Source of the DNA: Actinomycetota bacterium
GTDB taxonomy: Bacteria; Actinomycetota; Geothermincolia; Geothermincolales; RBG-13-55-18
Length of the DNA: 64,000 nt
Assembly: GCA_014360655.1 (NCBI GenBank)
Contig: JACIXC010000016.1
Location: forward strand, 1 to 64,000
Direction of reading: 5' to 3'
Positions 24,051 through 34,259 of this stretch are shown here, piece after piece; position 1 is the first letter of the stretch; the number at the start of each line of letters is the position of its first letter. Made by a program: the position numbers and the translations under genes. The notes beneath the pieces were generated by a model. That model ran no database searches. It was not told where the DNA came from and was given only the letters and a program-made list of their open reading frames with translations.

Positions 24051-27000
24051 CTACTCCCCGCGCACCCCGATGCTCACGTGCCCGCCGTCACGGTTCCTCC
24101 AGTACATCACCCGCTCGCATATCACCGGCAGCGAGGAGAGCACGGAAGTGGAGATATCGCTGGACGGCACCACGTCGTTCGCCTTCAGGGTGAAGCGCGA
24201 CCTGGCCGCCACCGGCACGGAGAGGAAGACGGTCTCGCCCTTGGGTTTCATGAAGGTGAAGGAGACAACCGCCCCGGCGGCGTTGGGGTTCTGCACCATG
24301 ATGTACTCCTCGAACCCCCAGGCGGTTGTTCCCTCCGCCAGGTACCAGCGGGTGGAGGGCATGGGGGTGCCGATGGTGTCGTGGCCTCCCCGCGAGGTGG
24401 CCCCGCTCCAGTACATGGGCCGCTCGCAGATGATGGGGACGTTGGAGGAGAGGTGGGCGGAGAGGTCGCTGTTCCCCAGGCCCGGCAGCGAGTCAACGCC
24501 GATGGTCTGGCGCGCATTCCCGGGCACCACCAGGCCGAAGGGCCTTACCGTCCCGTCGGGGAGCATGAACTCCACGTTGACCACCGCCGGCTGGGGATTC
24601 GGGTTCTGCACCGTGATGTACTCCTCGAACCCCCAGGCGGTGGTCCCCTCCGCCAGGTACCAGTCCCGGCTTGCGGAGGGAGTCCCGATGGTCACGTGTC
24701 CCAGGTCCCGTCCGTAGCGGTACATGGCGCGCTCGCAGATCACCGGCGCCTTCGCCTCCACCCTGGTGGAGACGTCGCTCTCCTGCACCAGGGCGTTGAC
24801 GGAGACCGTCTGGCGCGCGTACCCGGCGACGGGCAGGGTGACGGTCTGGGTGATGCCCCCCGGCTTCATGAAGGTGATGATAACGTCGGTCGCGGTGGGG
24901 TTGGGGTTCTGGATGGAGAGCCAGGTCTCGAACCCCCAGGCGGTGGTCCCCTCCGCCAGGAACCAGGTGGGAGAGGGGGCGGCGACGCCGATGGTGTCGT
25001 GTCCCCCGGCGCGGTTGTTCCAGTACATGGCGCGCTCGCATATCACCGGCGCCGTGGCCTCCACCCTGGTGGAGACGTCGCTCTCCGGCACCAGGGCGTT
25101 GACGTTGATGGTGAAGCGTGAGTTGCCGTCGACGGGCACGGAGAGGGATTGCGTGGCGCCCCCCGGCTTCATGAAGGTGACGTTCGCGGTTACCTGGAAG
25201 GGATTGGGATTCTGGACGAGCACCCAGGTCTCGAACCCCCAGGCGGTGGTGCCCTCCGCCAGGTACCATATCCTGGAAAGTGGCGGTACGGTGTTGTTGA
25301 CGCTCACCGTGCGCGAGTCGGAGGCGTTGTTGCCGTTTACGTCGTAGGCGCGCGCCTCCAGGGAGTAACCCGGGGCGTCGGTGTCCTGCCGCGTGTCCCA
25401 GTCCCACCGGTAGGGCGCCGTCGTGTCCTCGGCGCGCTTCACCCCGTTCACCCAGAACTCCACGCGGTCGATGCCGTGGTGGTCGTAGGCGCTCACCTCA
25501 ACCCCCACCGTTCCGGCCAGGACGGAGCCGTCCGCGACGTTGGTGATGGCGCAGGTGGGGGGGACGATGTCGTACCCGAGGAAGACGAAGTGCTCGCCGC
25601 AGGCCGGGCGGGCGTTGCCCGGACCGTCGCCCATGGATGCGCTCACCACCAGGTCCTCGTGGCCCGTGGCGTCGCCGTCCAGGTTGGCGGAGGCGAGGCA
25701 GGCCCCGAAGACGTCCCCGGTCTCCGCCCCGTAGATGATCATCCCCGCCCCGCCGGCCAGGTCCACCTGGGAAGGCCACGGGGAAACCCCGTTGACCAGC
25801 CAGGCCGCCCCGCAACTCTGCCTGCCCGTCCCCTTGCCGAAGCCGGTGCTGCCCACCGCAATGTCCCGCACCGGGTCCGCGTTGAAGTACAGGGCGTCCA
25901 CGCTGTAGCCCGCGCCGGCGTTGTAGTCCGGCCCGTAGATGGTGATGTCCGCCGGGGTGGAGGCGAGGTCCACCACGTGGGTGAGGTCGCCGCCGTAGAC
26001 GACCACCACCTCCCCGCAGCCGCCGCGGCTCTCCCCCGGGCCGTCCGCCCACATGACGCCGAAAAGCAGGTCGTCGAAGCGGTCGTCGTTTATCTTCTTC
26101 AGGGGCTGGCACATGGAGGTGGGGAGGCCGTCCATGGGGCTCGCCCCGTAGATGGTGCAGTCGCTGTTGGAGGCGAGGTCGATGAAGTAGGGGTAGGCGC
26201 CCTTGTTGCGGCCGTAGACGACGTAGGCTTCCCCGCAACCGTCGCGGGCGTCGTCGGGCCCGTCCGCGTCGAAGGCCCCGATGACCATGTCCAGCTTGGT
26301 GTCGCCGTTGAGATCGCCCAGGCTCACCGGGTAGCCGGCCGAGTCCAGGGGTGTTATGCCGTTGATGACCTTGTTGGGCTTGATGGGGTTGTTGTAATCC
26401 CAGGCGGGCCAGGTGTCACGGCCCCACACGATGTAGGCGCGGCCGGTGGCCGCTTCCCCGCAGGTCCAGGCGCGGTTCGCGTCGACGGCGTCCACCGCGT
26501 TCTGGTCCTGCGAGAAGAGGACAAGCTCCTGTGACCAGTTCGCCCCGCCGTCTATGGTCTTGAGGATGGTGCCGCCCTCTCCCACGGCCCAGGCGGCGGT
26601 GGCGCTACCGGCGGCCACCCCGCGCAGGTCGGTGGTGGTGCCGCCGGACTGTGCGGACCAGCCGCTCCCGTCATACTTGAGGATGGTCCCCCCGTCGCCC
26701 ACCGCCCACACGCACGAGGCGGACGCCGCGCTCACCGCGCGCAGGTCATGCGCGGTGGGGCTGGGGTCCACCGGGGACCACGAGCTCCCGTCGTAATGGA
26801 GGATGGTCCCCCCGTCGCCCACCGCCCACACGTCGCTCGCGCTGACGGCGGCGATGCCGTGCAGGTCGGCGGTGGTGCCGCTGGACTGGGCGGACCAAGA
26901 GCTCCCGTCGTGATGGAGGATGGTCCCCCCGTCGCCCACCGCCCACACGTCGCTCGCGCTCACCGCGGCCGCGTCGCGCAGGTCGGCGGTGGTGCCGCTC

Positions 27001-27974
27001 GCCTGGGCCGTCCAGCCCTTGCTGTTGCTGTAGTTCCCGTTGAAGATGATGGTGCCGCCTTCCCCAACCGCCCAGGCGTGGGAGGTGTCGTAGGCGGCCA
27101 CCCCGTGGAGATCCACCTTGAACTGGTGGAAGAGGGTGTCCGCCTGCCAGGAATTGCCATCGTAGCGGTAGATGGTGTCGTATGCGCTGATGTACTTGCC
27201 CACCGCCCAGCCGTGGGTGGCGTCGATCATGGAGAGGTCGTGGATGAAATCCTGGTTGGCCCGCCCCTGCGCCGACCACCCCGCGCCGGATGCCGCGTCG
27301 TAGTGATGCATGCCGCCGTTTCCCAGGTGGGCGCCGAAGAGGGCGTCGTCGAAGCCGTCGCCGTCGATGTCCCCGGCGATGACGCTCATGCCGCACATCT
27401 CGCCGCCGTTGGCGCTCGAGAGGTAGAGGTCGGGGGGCTTGGCGTTGAAGTCCCAGGGGGATTCGTCCTCGAGGTCCGCGCGTCCGAAGACCACCGCCAC
27501 CGCGCCCGCGAACAGGCCTCCCCCGGGGCTGTCCCAGATGGCCCCCATGAGGATGTCGTCGATGCCGTCGCCGTTGAGGTCGCCGCAGGCCACGGAGTTG
27601 CCCAGGAAGCTGCCGTAGTACCCGTTGATGACGACGTCGGCTTCCGTTCCCAGGTCCACCTCCGGGTCCAGGGTGGAGCGCCCGTAATAGACGTAGACCT
27701 TGCCCGTGTAAAAATATGGGAAGTCGTCGCCGCCCTGGTCGTGGCCGATGACGAGGTCAGGCAAACCGTCGTCGTTGACGTCGCCGGTGGCGGTGTCCGC
27801 GAACATGAGGACCTCGCCGGGATCGCCCCCGTAAATGTAGACGTCCTCGTCCCCGTCCGCGACGTCCTTCTGCACGGTTGCTCCCGGGGCGGGCAGGGTG
27901 GTAAGGATGATCAAGGCAAGGGCAAGGGACAGGACGAGCGGCACGCGGCATCTTGACGGCTTCCTTTTCGCCAT
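24051..27974 (-). CDS. Giant surface protein: FG-GAP and YCF48 propellers, Ig-like domain, four C-terminal repeats
   Basis: About 1,307 residues from ATG 27974, with a signal peptide ending near LPAPGA. In order it has integrin-like FG-GAP repeats with calcium-binding DxNxDGxxD loops (GDVNDDGLPDLVIG, GDLNGDGIDDILMG) and about five YCF48/BNR-like blades (VSASDVWAVGDGGTIL). More FG-GAP repeats follow, then an Ig-like domain (ITNVADGSVLAG...YDVNGN). Last come four ~105-residue repeats opening with W[YF]LAEGTTAWGFE. The last block is the same repeat family as in the proteins at 11,332 and 30,905. A TTG at 28028 could add 18 residues. Likely a calcium-binding adhesin or matrix protein; the BY-kinase copy 2 follows it. 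Confidence 0.75.
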   Translation of the reverse strand: MAKRKPSRCRVPLVLSLALALIILTTLPAPGATVQKDVADGDEDVYIYGGDPGEVLMFADTATGDVNDDGLPDLVIGHDQGGDDFPYFYTGKVYVYYGRSTLDPEVDLGTEADVVINGYYGSFLGNSVACGDLNGDGIDDILMGAIWDSPGGGLFAGAVAVVFGRADLEDESPWDFNAKPPDLYLSSANGGEMCGMSVIAGDIDGDGFDDALFGAHLGNGGMHHYDAASGAGWSAQGRANQDFIHDLSMIDATHGWAVGKYISAYDTIYRYDGNSWQADTLFHQFKVDLHGVAAYDTSHAWAVGEGGTIIFNGNYSNSKGWTAQASGTTADLRDAAAVSASDVWAVGDGGTILHHDGSSWSAQSSGTTADLHGIAAVSASDVWAVGDGGTILHYDGSSWSPVDPSPTAHDLRAVSAASASCVWAVGDGGTILKYDGSGWSAQSGGTTTDLRGVAAGSATAAWAVGEGGTILKTIDGGANWSQELVLFSQDQNAVDAVDANRAWTCGEAATGRAYIVWGRDTWPAWDYNNPIKPNKVINGITPLDSAGYPVSLGDLNGDTKLDMVIGAFDADGPDDARDGCGEAYVVYGRNKGAYPYFIDLASNSDCTIYGASPMDGLPTSMCQPLKKINDDRFDDLLFGVMWADGPGESRGGCGEVVVVYGGDLTHVVDLASTPADITIYGPDYNAGAGYSVDALYFNADPVRDIAVGSTGFGKGTGRQSCGAAWLVNGVSPWPSQVDLAGGAGMIIYGAETGDVFGACLASANLDGDATGHEDLVVSASMGDGPGNARPACGEHFVFLGYDIVPPTCAITNVADGSVLAGTVGVEVSAYDHHGIDRVEFWVNGVKRAEDTTAPYRWDWDTRQDTDAPGYSLEARAYDVNGNNASDSRTVSVNNTVPPLSRIWYLAEGTTAWGFETWVLVQNPNPFQVTANVTFMKPGGATQSLSVPVDGNSRFTINVNALVPESDVSTRVEATAPVICERAMYWNNRAGGHDTIGVAAPSPTWFLAEGTTAWGFETWLSIQNPNPTATDVIITFMKPGGITQTVTLPVAGYARQTVSVNALVQESDVSTRVEAKAPVICERAMYRYGRDLGHVTIGTPSASRDWYLAEGTTAWGFEEYITVQNPNPQPAVVNVEFMLPDGTVRPFGLVVPGNARQTIGVDSLPGLGNSDLSAHLSSNVPIICERPMYWSGATSRGGHDTIGTPMPSTRWYLAEGTTAWGFEEYIMVQNPNAAGAVVSFTFMKPKGETVFLSVPVAARSRFTLKANDVVPSSDISTSVLSSLPVICERVMYWRNRDGGHVSIGVRGE

Positions 27975-28192
27975 GAGACGGCCTTTCGTCTCCTTTTCCC
28001 TTCCTTCCCCGAAAGAGCTCTTTTCCAATATTTTTAAGGTCGGTTCTCCCTGGCGTCAAATAAAACAGCGCAGAAAAGCTTTATCAAGGCGGTTCTTCCC
28101 GCCCGGCTCTTCAATTATATATCGGATGGCAACGGTCCCCACATAAGATAGCGTGTGTCAACTACCGACATTAAGACGGCCTCGCGTTCTCC

Positions 28193-28930
28193 ACAAACGC
28201 CGCATCCCGGAGGCGCGTCCTACAAACGCCACGTCCTGGAGGCACGCTCTACAAACGCCACGTCCCGGAGGAGCGCCAGCGCCCCTTTCCCTGTCATTGC
28301 GAGGAGGCGCGCCAGCGCCCCTTTCCCTGTCATTGCGAGGAGGCGCGAAGCGCCGACGAAGCAATCTCGCCCGGAATAGGAATGAGGCACAGGTACCGGG
28401 AGGGAGAGCGACGTCCGCATGAGATCGCTTCGTCGCTCCGCTCCTCGCGATGACGTTTCCGGGGGGTTCCTCGCGATGCTTCCGTACTCCTGTCATTGCG
28501 AGGAGACGCGCCAGCGCCCCTTTCCCTGTCATTGCGAGGAGGCGCGCCAGCGCCCCTTTCCCTGTCATTGCGAGGAGGCGCGAAGCGCCGACGAAGCAAT
28601 CTCGCCCGGAATAGGAATGAGGCACAGGTACCGGGAGGGAGAGCGACGTCCGCATGAGATCGCTTCGTCGCTCCGCTCCTCGCGATGACGTTTCCGGGGG
28701 GTTCCTCGCGATGCTTCCGTACTCCTGTCATTGCGAGGAGACGCGCCAGCGCCCCTTTCCCTGTCATTGCGAGGAGGCGCGAAGCGCCCCTTTCCCTGTC
28801 ATTGCGAGGAGACGCGAAGCCGACGAAGCAATCTCGCCCGGAATAGGAATGAGGCACAGGTACCGGGAGGGAGAGCGACGTCCGCATGAGATCGCTTCGT
28901 CGCTCCGCTCCTCGCGATGACGTTAAAAGC
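28193..28930. repeat. REP-rich intergenic region with 29-bp and 234-bp tandem repeats
   Basis: A 29-bp unit starting ACAAACGCC occurs at 28193, 28222 and 28251. It is followed by many copies of GTCATTGCGAGGAGRCGCG and of its partner, GACGAAGCAATCTC or GAGATCGCTTCGTCG. A longer unit containing GAATAGGAATGAGGCACAGG recurs at 28373, 28607 and 28841, period exactly 234 bp. Open frames here on both strands repeat with the DNA and are not genes. The whole 28,029-29,043 gap separates the BY-kinase copy 3 gene from the FG-GAP protein gene. An ATTATA at 28114-28119 (TATAAT on the minus strand) may serve the latter. Confidence 0.9.
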
Positions 28931-29043
28931 CGCTCCTCGCGATGACAGGAATAACGCTAGCGATGACGTTTAAACGGGTGGGCCCTTTCCAAGAACGTCA
29001 TTGCGAGCGGATACTCGGTAACGGGAGATCAAGGTGAGAAGTG

Positions 29044-30735
29044 TTAGCGGCGGTTCTTGCTCCTCCTGAATATCCCCGGGAAGGCACGCCGCCCCCTCGT
29101 GCCCTCTTCTCCCGAGTAATAGTGGTAGGGCGAATAATAGTGGTAACCGTAACCGTAGCGTCCGGCGATCTCCACGTTGTTGATGACCACGCCCAGGATG
29201 CGCGTGTCCACCTTGGAGAGCAGTTCAACGGTGTGACGGGCCCCCTCGCGGTTTGCGATACCGTGGCTGGCCACCAGCAGCACCCCGTCCATCATGGGCG
29301 CCATGGCGATGGCGTCGGAAACGGCCAGCACGGGCGGGGCGTCGACGATGACGTAGTCGTATTCCTCCCGCAGCCGCCGCAGCAGTTCCTGCATGGCCTG
29401 TGAGGAGACCAGCTCGGCGGGGTTGGGCGGCTTCACCCCGGACAGGAGGAAGAAGAGGTTGCCGTTCTCCGACCCTATCGTCGCCTCCTCCAGGCCCGCC
29501 GTGCCCATGAGTATATCGGTCAGCCCTTTCCGCGCGCTTTGCGCGAGCTCGCCCAGGTAGCCTTCCAGCACCGGCCGGCGCAGGTCCGCTTCCACCACCA
29601 GGACCCTCTTCCCCATCTCCGAGAGCGCCGCCGCGAGGTTCACGGCCACGGACGTCTTGCCCTCGTCCGGATTGGAAGAAGTTACCATGAGCAACCTGCG
29701 GTCCCCCTCCAGGTTGAGGAACTGGATATTGGTGCGCAGGTTGCGGAAGCCCTCCGCGGTGGCGCTGTCGGGGCGGGAGAAATAGACGATCTCCATGGCT
29801 TCCGCCCCCAGCCCTTCCGCCCGGGCTATCTCGCCGATGATGGTGGTGCCGTAATAGCGCTCGAAGTCCTCGCGCGTCTTCAACGTGACGTCGAGGTAAT
29901 CCACGAGGAAGGCCAGGCCCACGCCGAGGATGAGGCCCAGGAAGAGGGCGAGCACGCCGTTGCGCGTGGTGCGCGGGCTCACCTTCTCGCCCGCCTCGGC
30001 GGGCTCGATGACCTCCAGCCCGCGTTGCTCCAGGGCCTCGGCGATGCGCAGGCTCATGTACTTCTCGTAGAGGGTGGCCCAGAGGTTGACCGCCTGGCTG
30101 GCCTCGGCCTCCAGCTCGGGCGGGATGTTCTCCTTGGTGTACTGCTTGACGCGCTGGGCGATGTCCTGGATCTGGGACTCCAGCTCGGTGATGCGGTTCC
30201 AGACCTCCTTGCGCGCCTCGCTTATCTGCTTGATGGAGGAGAGCTGGCGATCCAGGATGTATTCTTCCGCGTAGGCCTGGGCGATGTCCCGCGCCAGCAG
30301 GGGGTCGTGGTCGGTGACCGCGATCTGGAAGACGTTGGTGTTCTGGGAACGATCCACCTTCACCCTTTTCATGAGCTCCTCGGGAGCAGGTACCGAGGCG
30401 GGGATGAAGACGTCCTCGCCCTCCTCGCGCGCGTAGCGCGCCTCCTCGTAATCGTACTGCAGGCGGTCGTACACGGCCCTGGCCATGGTGCGCGTCTAGA
30501 TGATCTCGGCCTGCGTCTGGATGAAGGTGTTGGGGTCCCCGAAGGCCAGGCTGTAGAGGGCGTCGGTCGCGGATTCCCCCGCCTTGTTGATGTCCGCGAG
30601 GATCATCACCCGCGACTCGTACAGGGGGTCCTGCAAGAGGGAAAGGACCAGCGCCGCCGCGATCACCAGCACCGTGACGCCGATGATCACCCACTTCCGC
30701 GCCAAGACGACGTTGATGTAATCCCTCAGCTCCAT
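29044..30735 (-). pseudogene. Wzz/BY-kinase (copy 3), interrupted by an in-frame amber codon
   Basis: The frame from ATG 30735 (GGAG site just upstream, MELRDYI opening) gives 79 residues. It is then stopped by TAG at 30496-30498 and continues in the same frame to 29044, 564 codons in all. The intact copy 2 has IIKTETMAQ at this point against II-stop-TRTMAR here, so one AAG to TAG change explains it. The rest looks fully constrained: coiled-coil Wzz region, second membrane helix, Walker A NPDEGKT, VLVVEADLRRP, and a long Tyr-rich tail (YGYGYHYYSPYHYY). Translation could restart at ATG 30486 but would lack the first membrane helix. A TATAAT at 30745-30750 (minus) may be its promoter. Confidence 0.85.
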
Positions 30736-30793
30736 GGCTCCACCATTATATCCCAAGTGTCCCACCAGGTAGGGGACCCATCCCCACCAGGAA

Positions 30794-30843
30794 GGGAGCC
30801 AGGACTCGTGTCATGCCCGAGGCATTAACGAGGCCTGGCTCCC
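30794..30843 (-). other. Long hairpin between surface-protein and BY-kinase genes
   Basis: GGGAGCCAGG (30794-30803) pairs perfectly with CCTGGCTCCC (30834-30843). The stem continues after one mismatch with CTCG/CGAG, and an inner ATGCC/GGCAT hairpin fills the loop. No T-run follows on either strand. Placed between two same-strand genes, it may act as an attenuator or mRNA-end stabiliser that lowers expression of the downstream kinase. Confidence 0.55.
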
Positions 30844-30904
30844 AGTGGTGCCTACGGCATATTACCCGGACATATCCGCGGCTCGACCCCCGGACCTGCC
30901 CGCC

Positions 30905-33463
30905 TTATTCCATCAGGCCGGGGACGGCGATGGAGGAGTGGCCTCCCGCCAGCCCCTGGTAGCGGAAGTACTCCGCGCGCTCCACCACCACCGGCACCCC
31001 GTTGGTCGAGGTCACCTTGGTGGCCACCTCGGCGTTGGAGAGCCCCGGCAGCGCGTCCAGCCACACGGACTCCCTCTTCCCCGCGCCCACGGGCAGGGTG
31101 ACGGGGGCCGCCGTCCCGCCTCCCGCGAGCTGGAAGGAGAGGGTCACCACGGCGTCCGTGGTGCCCGGGTTCTGGATGACCACCCAGGTGTCGAAGTCGC
31201 CGCCGGTGTAGCCCTCCGCCAGGTACCAGGTGGTGGAGGGGTTGTCCGTCGCTATGGAGCAGTGGCCGCCGGCTATGCCCTTGTAGTTGAAGTACACGAT
31301 GCGCTCCACCACTACCGGCACCCCGTTGGTCGAGGTCACCTTGGTGGCCACCTCGGCGTTGGAGAGCCCCGGCAGCGCGTCCAGCCACACGGACTCCCTC
31401 TTCCCCGCGCCCACGGGCAGGGTGACGGGGGCCGCCGTCCCACCGCCCTTGAGCTGGAAGGAGAGGGTCACCACGGCGTCCGTGGTGCCCGGGTTCTGGA
31501 TGACCACCCAGGTGTCGAAATCGCCGCCGGTGTAACCCTCGGCTATGTACCACGTGGTGGAGGGGTTGTCCGTCGCTATGGAGCAGTGGCCGCCGGCTAT
31601 GCCCTTGTAGCTGAAGTACACGGCGCGCTCGGCCACTACCGGCACCCCGTTGGTCGAGGTCACCTTGGTGGCCACCTCGGCGTTGGAGAGCCCCGGCAGC
31701 GCGTCCAGCCACACGGACTCCCTCTTCCCCGCGCCCACGGGCAGGGTGACGGGAGCCGCCGTCCCACCGCCCTTGAGCTGGAAGGAGAGGGTCACCACGG
31801 CGTCCGTGGTGCCCGGGTTCTGGATCACCACCCATGTGTCGAAATCGGTCCCCCTGGTATACCCCTCGGCCAGGTACCAGGTGGTGGAGGGGGTCAGGGT
31901 ACCGATGGAGTTGTGGCCTCCCCTCTTTCCGCCATAGTTGAAGTACATGGCGCGCTCGGCCATTATCCAGTTGCCCGAGATCGAGGTCACCTTGGTGGAC
32001 ACCTCGGCGTTGGAGAGACCCGTGAGGGAATCCACCAGGACGGAGGCCCTCTTGCCGGCGCCCACGGTCATGGGCAGGGAGGGAGCCGTCCCGCCGCCCT
32101 TGAGCTGGAAGGTGAGGACCACGCTGGCGTCATCGGCCCCCGGGTTCTGGATCACCACCCAGGTGTCGAAACCTCCCCCGGTGTAGCCCTCGGCCAGGTA
32201 CCAGGAGAAGGTCTGGAACTCGTAGACCACGGCGTCTTCCTCGTCGTCGTACCAGCAGACGTTGAAGACCTCGGTGCCCGTGGCCGTGAACCTGGACCCC
32301 AAATTGACGCTGAAGTTCCCCGAGGCGTCGCTGGTGGTCTCGTAGATGACGGGACCGGGGCCATAGCTGTAGGGGTCCATGGTGATCCTCAATTTCCGGT
32401 TGGCGGGTGCGGTCCCGCTCACGGTGTTGGTGGAGGGGTCGCACCTGGCGGTGACGTCCCGCACGGTGATGGAACGCGCTGTGCCCATGTTGCAGGACAC
32501 GGTGTCGCCGTCCTTGATGTTATAGTCCGAGAACCAGGCCTCGAAGAAACCGTCACCCAGGGTGCCCACGGTGCGCGACTGCGCTCCGCCGTTGATGTTA
32601 ACCGTGAGCGACGTCCCCGCAACGTGGTAGCCCAGCACGTCATCGAACTGTGGATAGACGACCAGGCCGGTCCCGGAGCCGTAGGCCACGTTCATCACCT
32701 TGTGTCCGTTGGCGTCGGTGGAGAAGATCAGCGCGGCGTCGCCTGCTTTCAAGTCGAGGCCCGAGATGTTGGCCGTGTAGTTACCGCTGCCGTCGGCCGT
32801 GGTCTGCACGTGGGCTGCCCCCGGAGGCACGTCGGCGTAGTAGGTGGATGGGGCGACGATATAGACGTCCACGGTGTTATTCGCAATCGTGCCGCCGGTC
32901 ACCCTGTCGTGGGCGAAGTCCATGGTTCCGGTGAGGGTGCAGAAGATGGCGACGGTGTCGTTGTCTTTAAGGTCCGTGACGTACACCCTGTCGCCGCTTG
33001 CGATGTCACCGGCCGACATGTCGGCCTTGAACCAGCCCCCGTCGTCGCTCGCCACCGTCGTGGTCTGCTTTAGTCCCCAAGTGCTGTCGTACAGATCCAC
33101 CTGCACGTTTTCGCCGGGATTGGAGATGAAACCCTCCACGGTGTCGTAGGGGATGGAAACCCGCACGGTATTGTTCACCACCGACGCGGCGGAGAAATCC
33201 CCGCCCCCCGTGGCCTCGGGCCAGGAGACGGACCTCTCCTCCAGCCTCCGGTGCGCCTCCTCCGGGGTCGAGGGAAGACGGTGCAGGGGGTCTTGCGTGA
33301 TCTCCGCACCGGGCGTCTCCGCGCCGGGCGCGCCCGCCCCCGCTCCCTCTCCCCGCGCAGCGGCGATGAAGATGGAGAGCACCAGGAACGCGGCTATCAA
33401 GAGGGAGAGGCAGAGATGTATCAACAGGTTCCTTTTCGTCGTTCTCATCATCATGGTTCTCAC
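30905..33463 (-). CDS. Large exported surface protein with four C-terminal repeats (copy 2)
   Basis: An 852-residue protein with a signal peptide (LCLSLLIAAFLVLSIFIAAARG), a DPLHRLPSTPEEAH motif and a series of beta-sandwich-like domains up to about residue 415. Four repeats follow, opening with WYLAEGYTGG-like motifs and containing DTWVVIQNPG and GAGKR. It is a paralogue of the 873-residue protein at 11,332 (same N-terminal motif and domain order). Three of its repeats are nearly identical in DNA, with a period of exactly 324 bp (108 codons), so they were amplified recently. The paralogous anchored accessory gene lies 19 nt upstream and the BY-kinase follows. No catalytic motif seen; an exported envelope or matrix role is inferred. 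Confidence 0.72.
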   Translation of the reverse strand: MRTMMMRTTKRNLLIHLCLSLLIAAFLVLSIFIAAARGEGAGAGAPGAETPGAEITQDPLHRLPSTPEEAHRRLEERSVSWPEATGGGDFSAASVVNNTVRVSIPYDTVEGFISNPGENVQVDLYDSTWGLKQTTTVASDDGGWFKADMSAGDIASGDRVYVTDLKDNDTVAIFCTLTGTMDFAHDRVTGGTIANNTVDVYIVAPSTYYADVPPGAAHVQTTADGSGNYTANISGLDLKAGDAALIFSTDANGHKVMNVAYGSGTGLVVYPQFDDVLGYHVAGTSLTVNINGGAQSRTVGTLGDGFFEAWFSDYNIKDGDTVSCNMGTARSITVRDVTARCDPSTNTVSGTAPANRKLRITMDPYSYGPGPVIYETTSDASGNFSVNLGSRFTATGTEVFNVCWYDDEEDAVVYEFQTFSWYLAEGYTGGGFDTWVVIQNPGADDASVVLTFQLKGGGTAPSLPMTVGAGKRASVLVDSLTGLSNAEVSTKVTSISGNWIMAERAMYFNYGGKRGGHNSIGTLTPSTTWYLAEGYTRGTDFDTWVVIQNPGTTDAVVTLSFQLKGGGTAAPVTLPVGAGKRESVWLDALPGLSNAEVATKVTSTNGVPVVAERAVYFSYKGIAGGHCSIATDNPSTTWYIAEGYTGGDFDTWVVIQNPGTTDAVVTLSFQLKGGGTAAPVTLPVGAGKRESVWLDALPGLSNAEVATKVTSTNGVPVVVERIVYFNYKGIAGGHCSIATDNPSTTWYLAEGYTGGDFDTWVVIQNPGTTDAVVTLSFQLAGGGTAAPVTLPVGAGKRESVWLDALPGLSNAEVATKVTSTNGVPVVVERAEYFRYQGLAGGHSSIAVPGLME
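30991..31965. repeat. 324-bp in-frame tandem repeats within the surface-protein gene
   Basis: The 20-mer CCGGCACCCCGTTGGTCGAG marks successive units at 30991, 31315 and 31639, exactly 324 bp apart, with near identity through each unit. A diverged fourth unit lies further along, toward 32,210. Because 324 is divisible by 3, copy number can change without breaking the frame. Confidence 0.9.
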
Positions 33464-33482
33464 CCCTGACGTCTTCCCGGCG

Positions 33483-34259
33483 TTATTTCACGCTCTCGAT
33501 GTTGGTCAGGTGCCAGACGTTGTAGTCCTTGCGCAGGGTCATGCGCGTGTACTCCACGCGCCCCCCGATTCCCACCACGCGGCCGGTGAGGATGGTCAGG
33601 GTGTCGGTGGGCCGGCTCACGTTGTCCACCACCATGTAGTCCAGCCTCCCCTGCGCCACCTTGGTGAGGAACTCCTGCAGCTCCGTGAGCTCCCGCGCCA
33701 GGTCGGCCTCGAAGCTGGAGGGGACCACGTACTCGGTGCCGCCCCCCAGCTCCCCGGTGAGCTCGCGCACGGCCGCGATGCGCCACAGGCCCCCCTCGTA
33801 CTTCAGCACCATGGTCCCGTCATGCTTCTTGCCGTCGGTGGTGGTGAGGGTGAAGTAGAGGTAAGAGGAATTGGCGTCTCCCGCGGGCTGGTAGTCGGTG
33901 GCGATGGCGTCCAGCCTCTTCACCCGCCCCTCGGCCAGCGCGATGAAGAAGTTCTGGTGGCGCTGGGTCTCGGTCACGTAACGCTGGGTGGGCGTGTCCT
34001 GTGAGAAGTCCTCGCCCGAGGGGAGTCCCGACGCCTGGTAATCGGCGGCCTCCACCCCGTCCGTGCCCGCCTGCGCCTCGCCCCCGATTTCATTGCCTCC
34101 CGGGGGCGCGGAGGTCTCGGATCCGCCCAGCGCCCCTTCCCCGCTGCCGGTCGCGGCTCCTTCCCCTCCCTTGACCAGGTCCACCACCTTCCAGGTGGCG
34201 AGGGCCAGGCTCGCGGAAGCGAATACCGCGACCAAGGCGATGATCACTGCCCTCCGCAT
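33483..34259 (-). CDS. Membrane-anchored accessory protein of the surface-protein cassette (copy 2)
   Basis: About 258 residues: an N-terminal hydrophobic helix (RRAVIIALVAVFASASLALATW), a Gly/Glu-rich linker (~residues 30-75) and an extracytoplasmic domain paralogous to the protein at 10,510. RYVTETQRHQNFF, EGRVKRLD and the closing DYNVWHLT are shared or nearly so. ATG 34259 has AAGGGG 8 nt upstream; ATG 34265 and GTG 34268 are alternatives. It is the first gene of a minus-strand group with the surface protein (19 nt gap) and BY-kinase copy 3. As in copy 1, it precedes the repeat protein, so a role in export, folding or anchoring of that protein is a reasonable inference. Confidence 0.65.
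   Translation of the reverse strand: MRRAVIIALVAVFASASLALATWKVVDLVKGGEGAATGSGEGALGGSETSAPPGGNEIGGEAQAGTDGVEAADYQASGLPSGEDFSQDTPTQRYVTETQRHQNFFIALAEGRVKRLDAIATDYQPAGDANSSYLYFTLTTTDGKKHDGTMVLKYEGGLWRIAAVRELTGELGGGTEYVVPSSFEADLARELTELQEFLTKVAQGRLDYMVVDNVSRPTDTLTILTGRVVGIGGRVEYTRMTLRKDYNVWHLTNIESVK

Noticed and set aside
28158-28920. CRISPR array from the repeated GTCATTGCGAGG elements
   Set aside because: Spacing is irregular or the intervening DNA is itself repeated (234 bp), there are no unique spacers and no cas genes nearby.
30496-30498. Pyrrolysine at the amber codon of BY-kinase copy 3
   Set aside because: No pyl genes in the window and the paralogue has an ordinary Lys; nonsense mutation or sequencing error is simpler.
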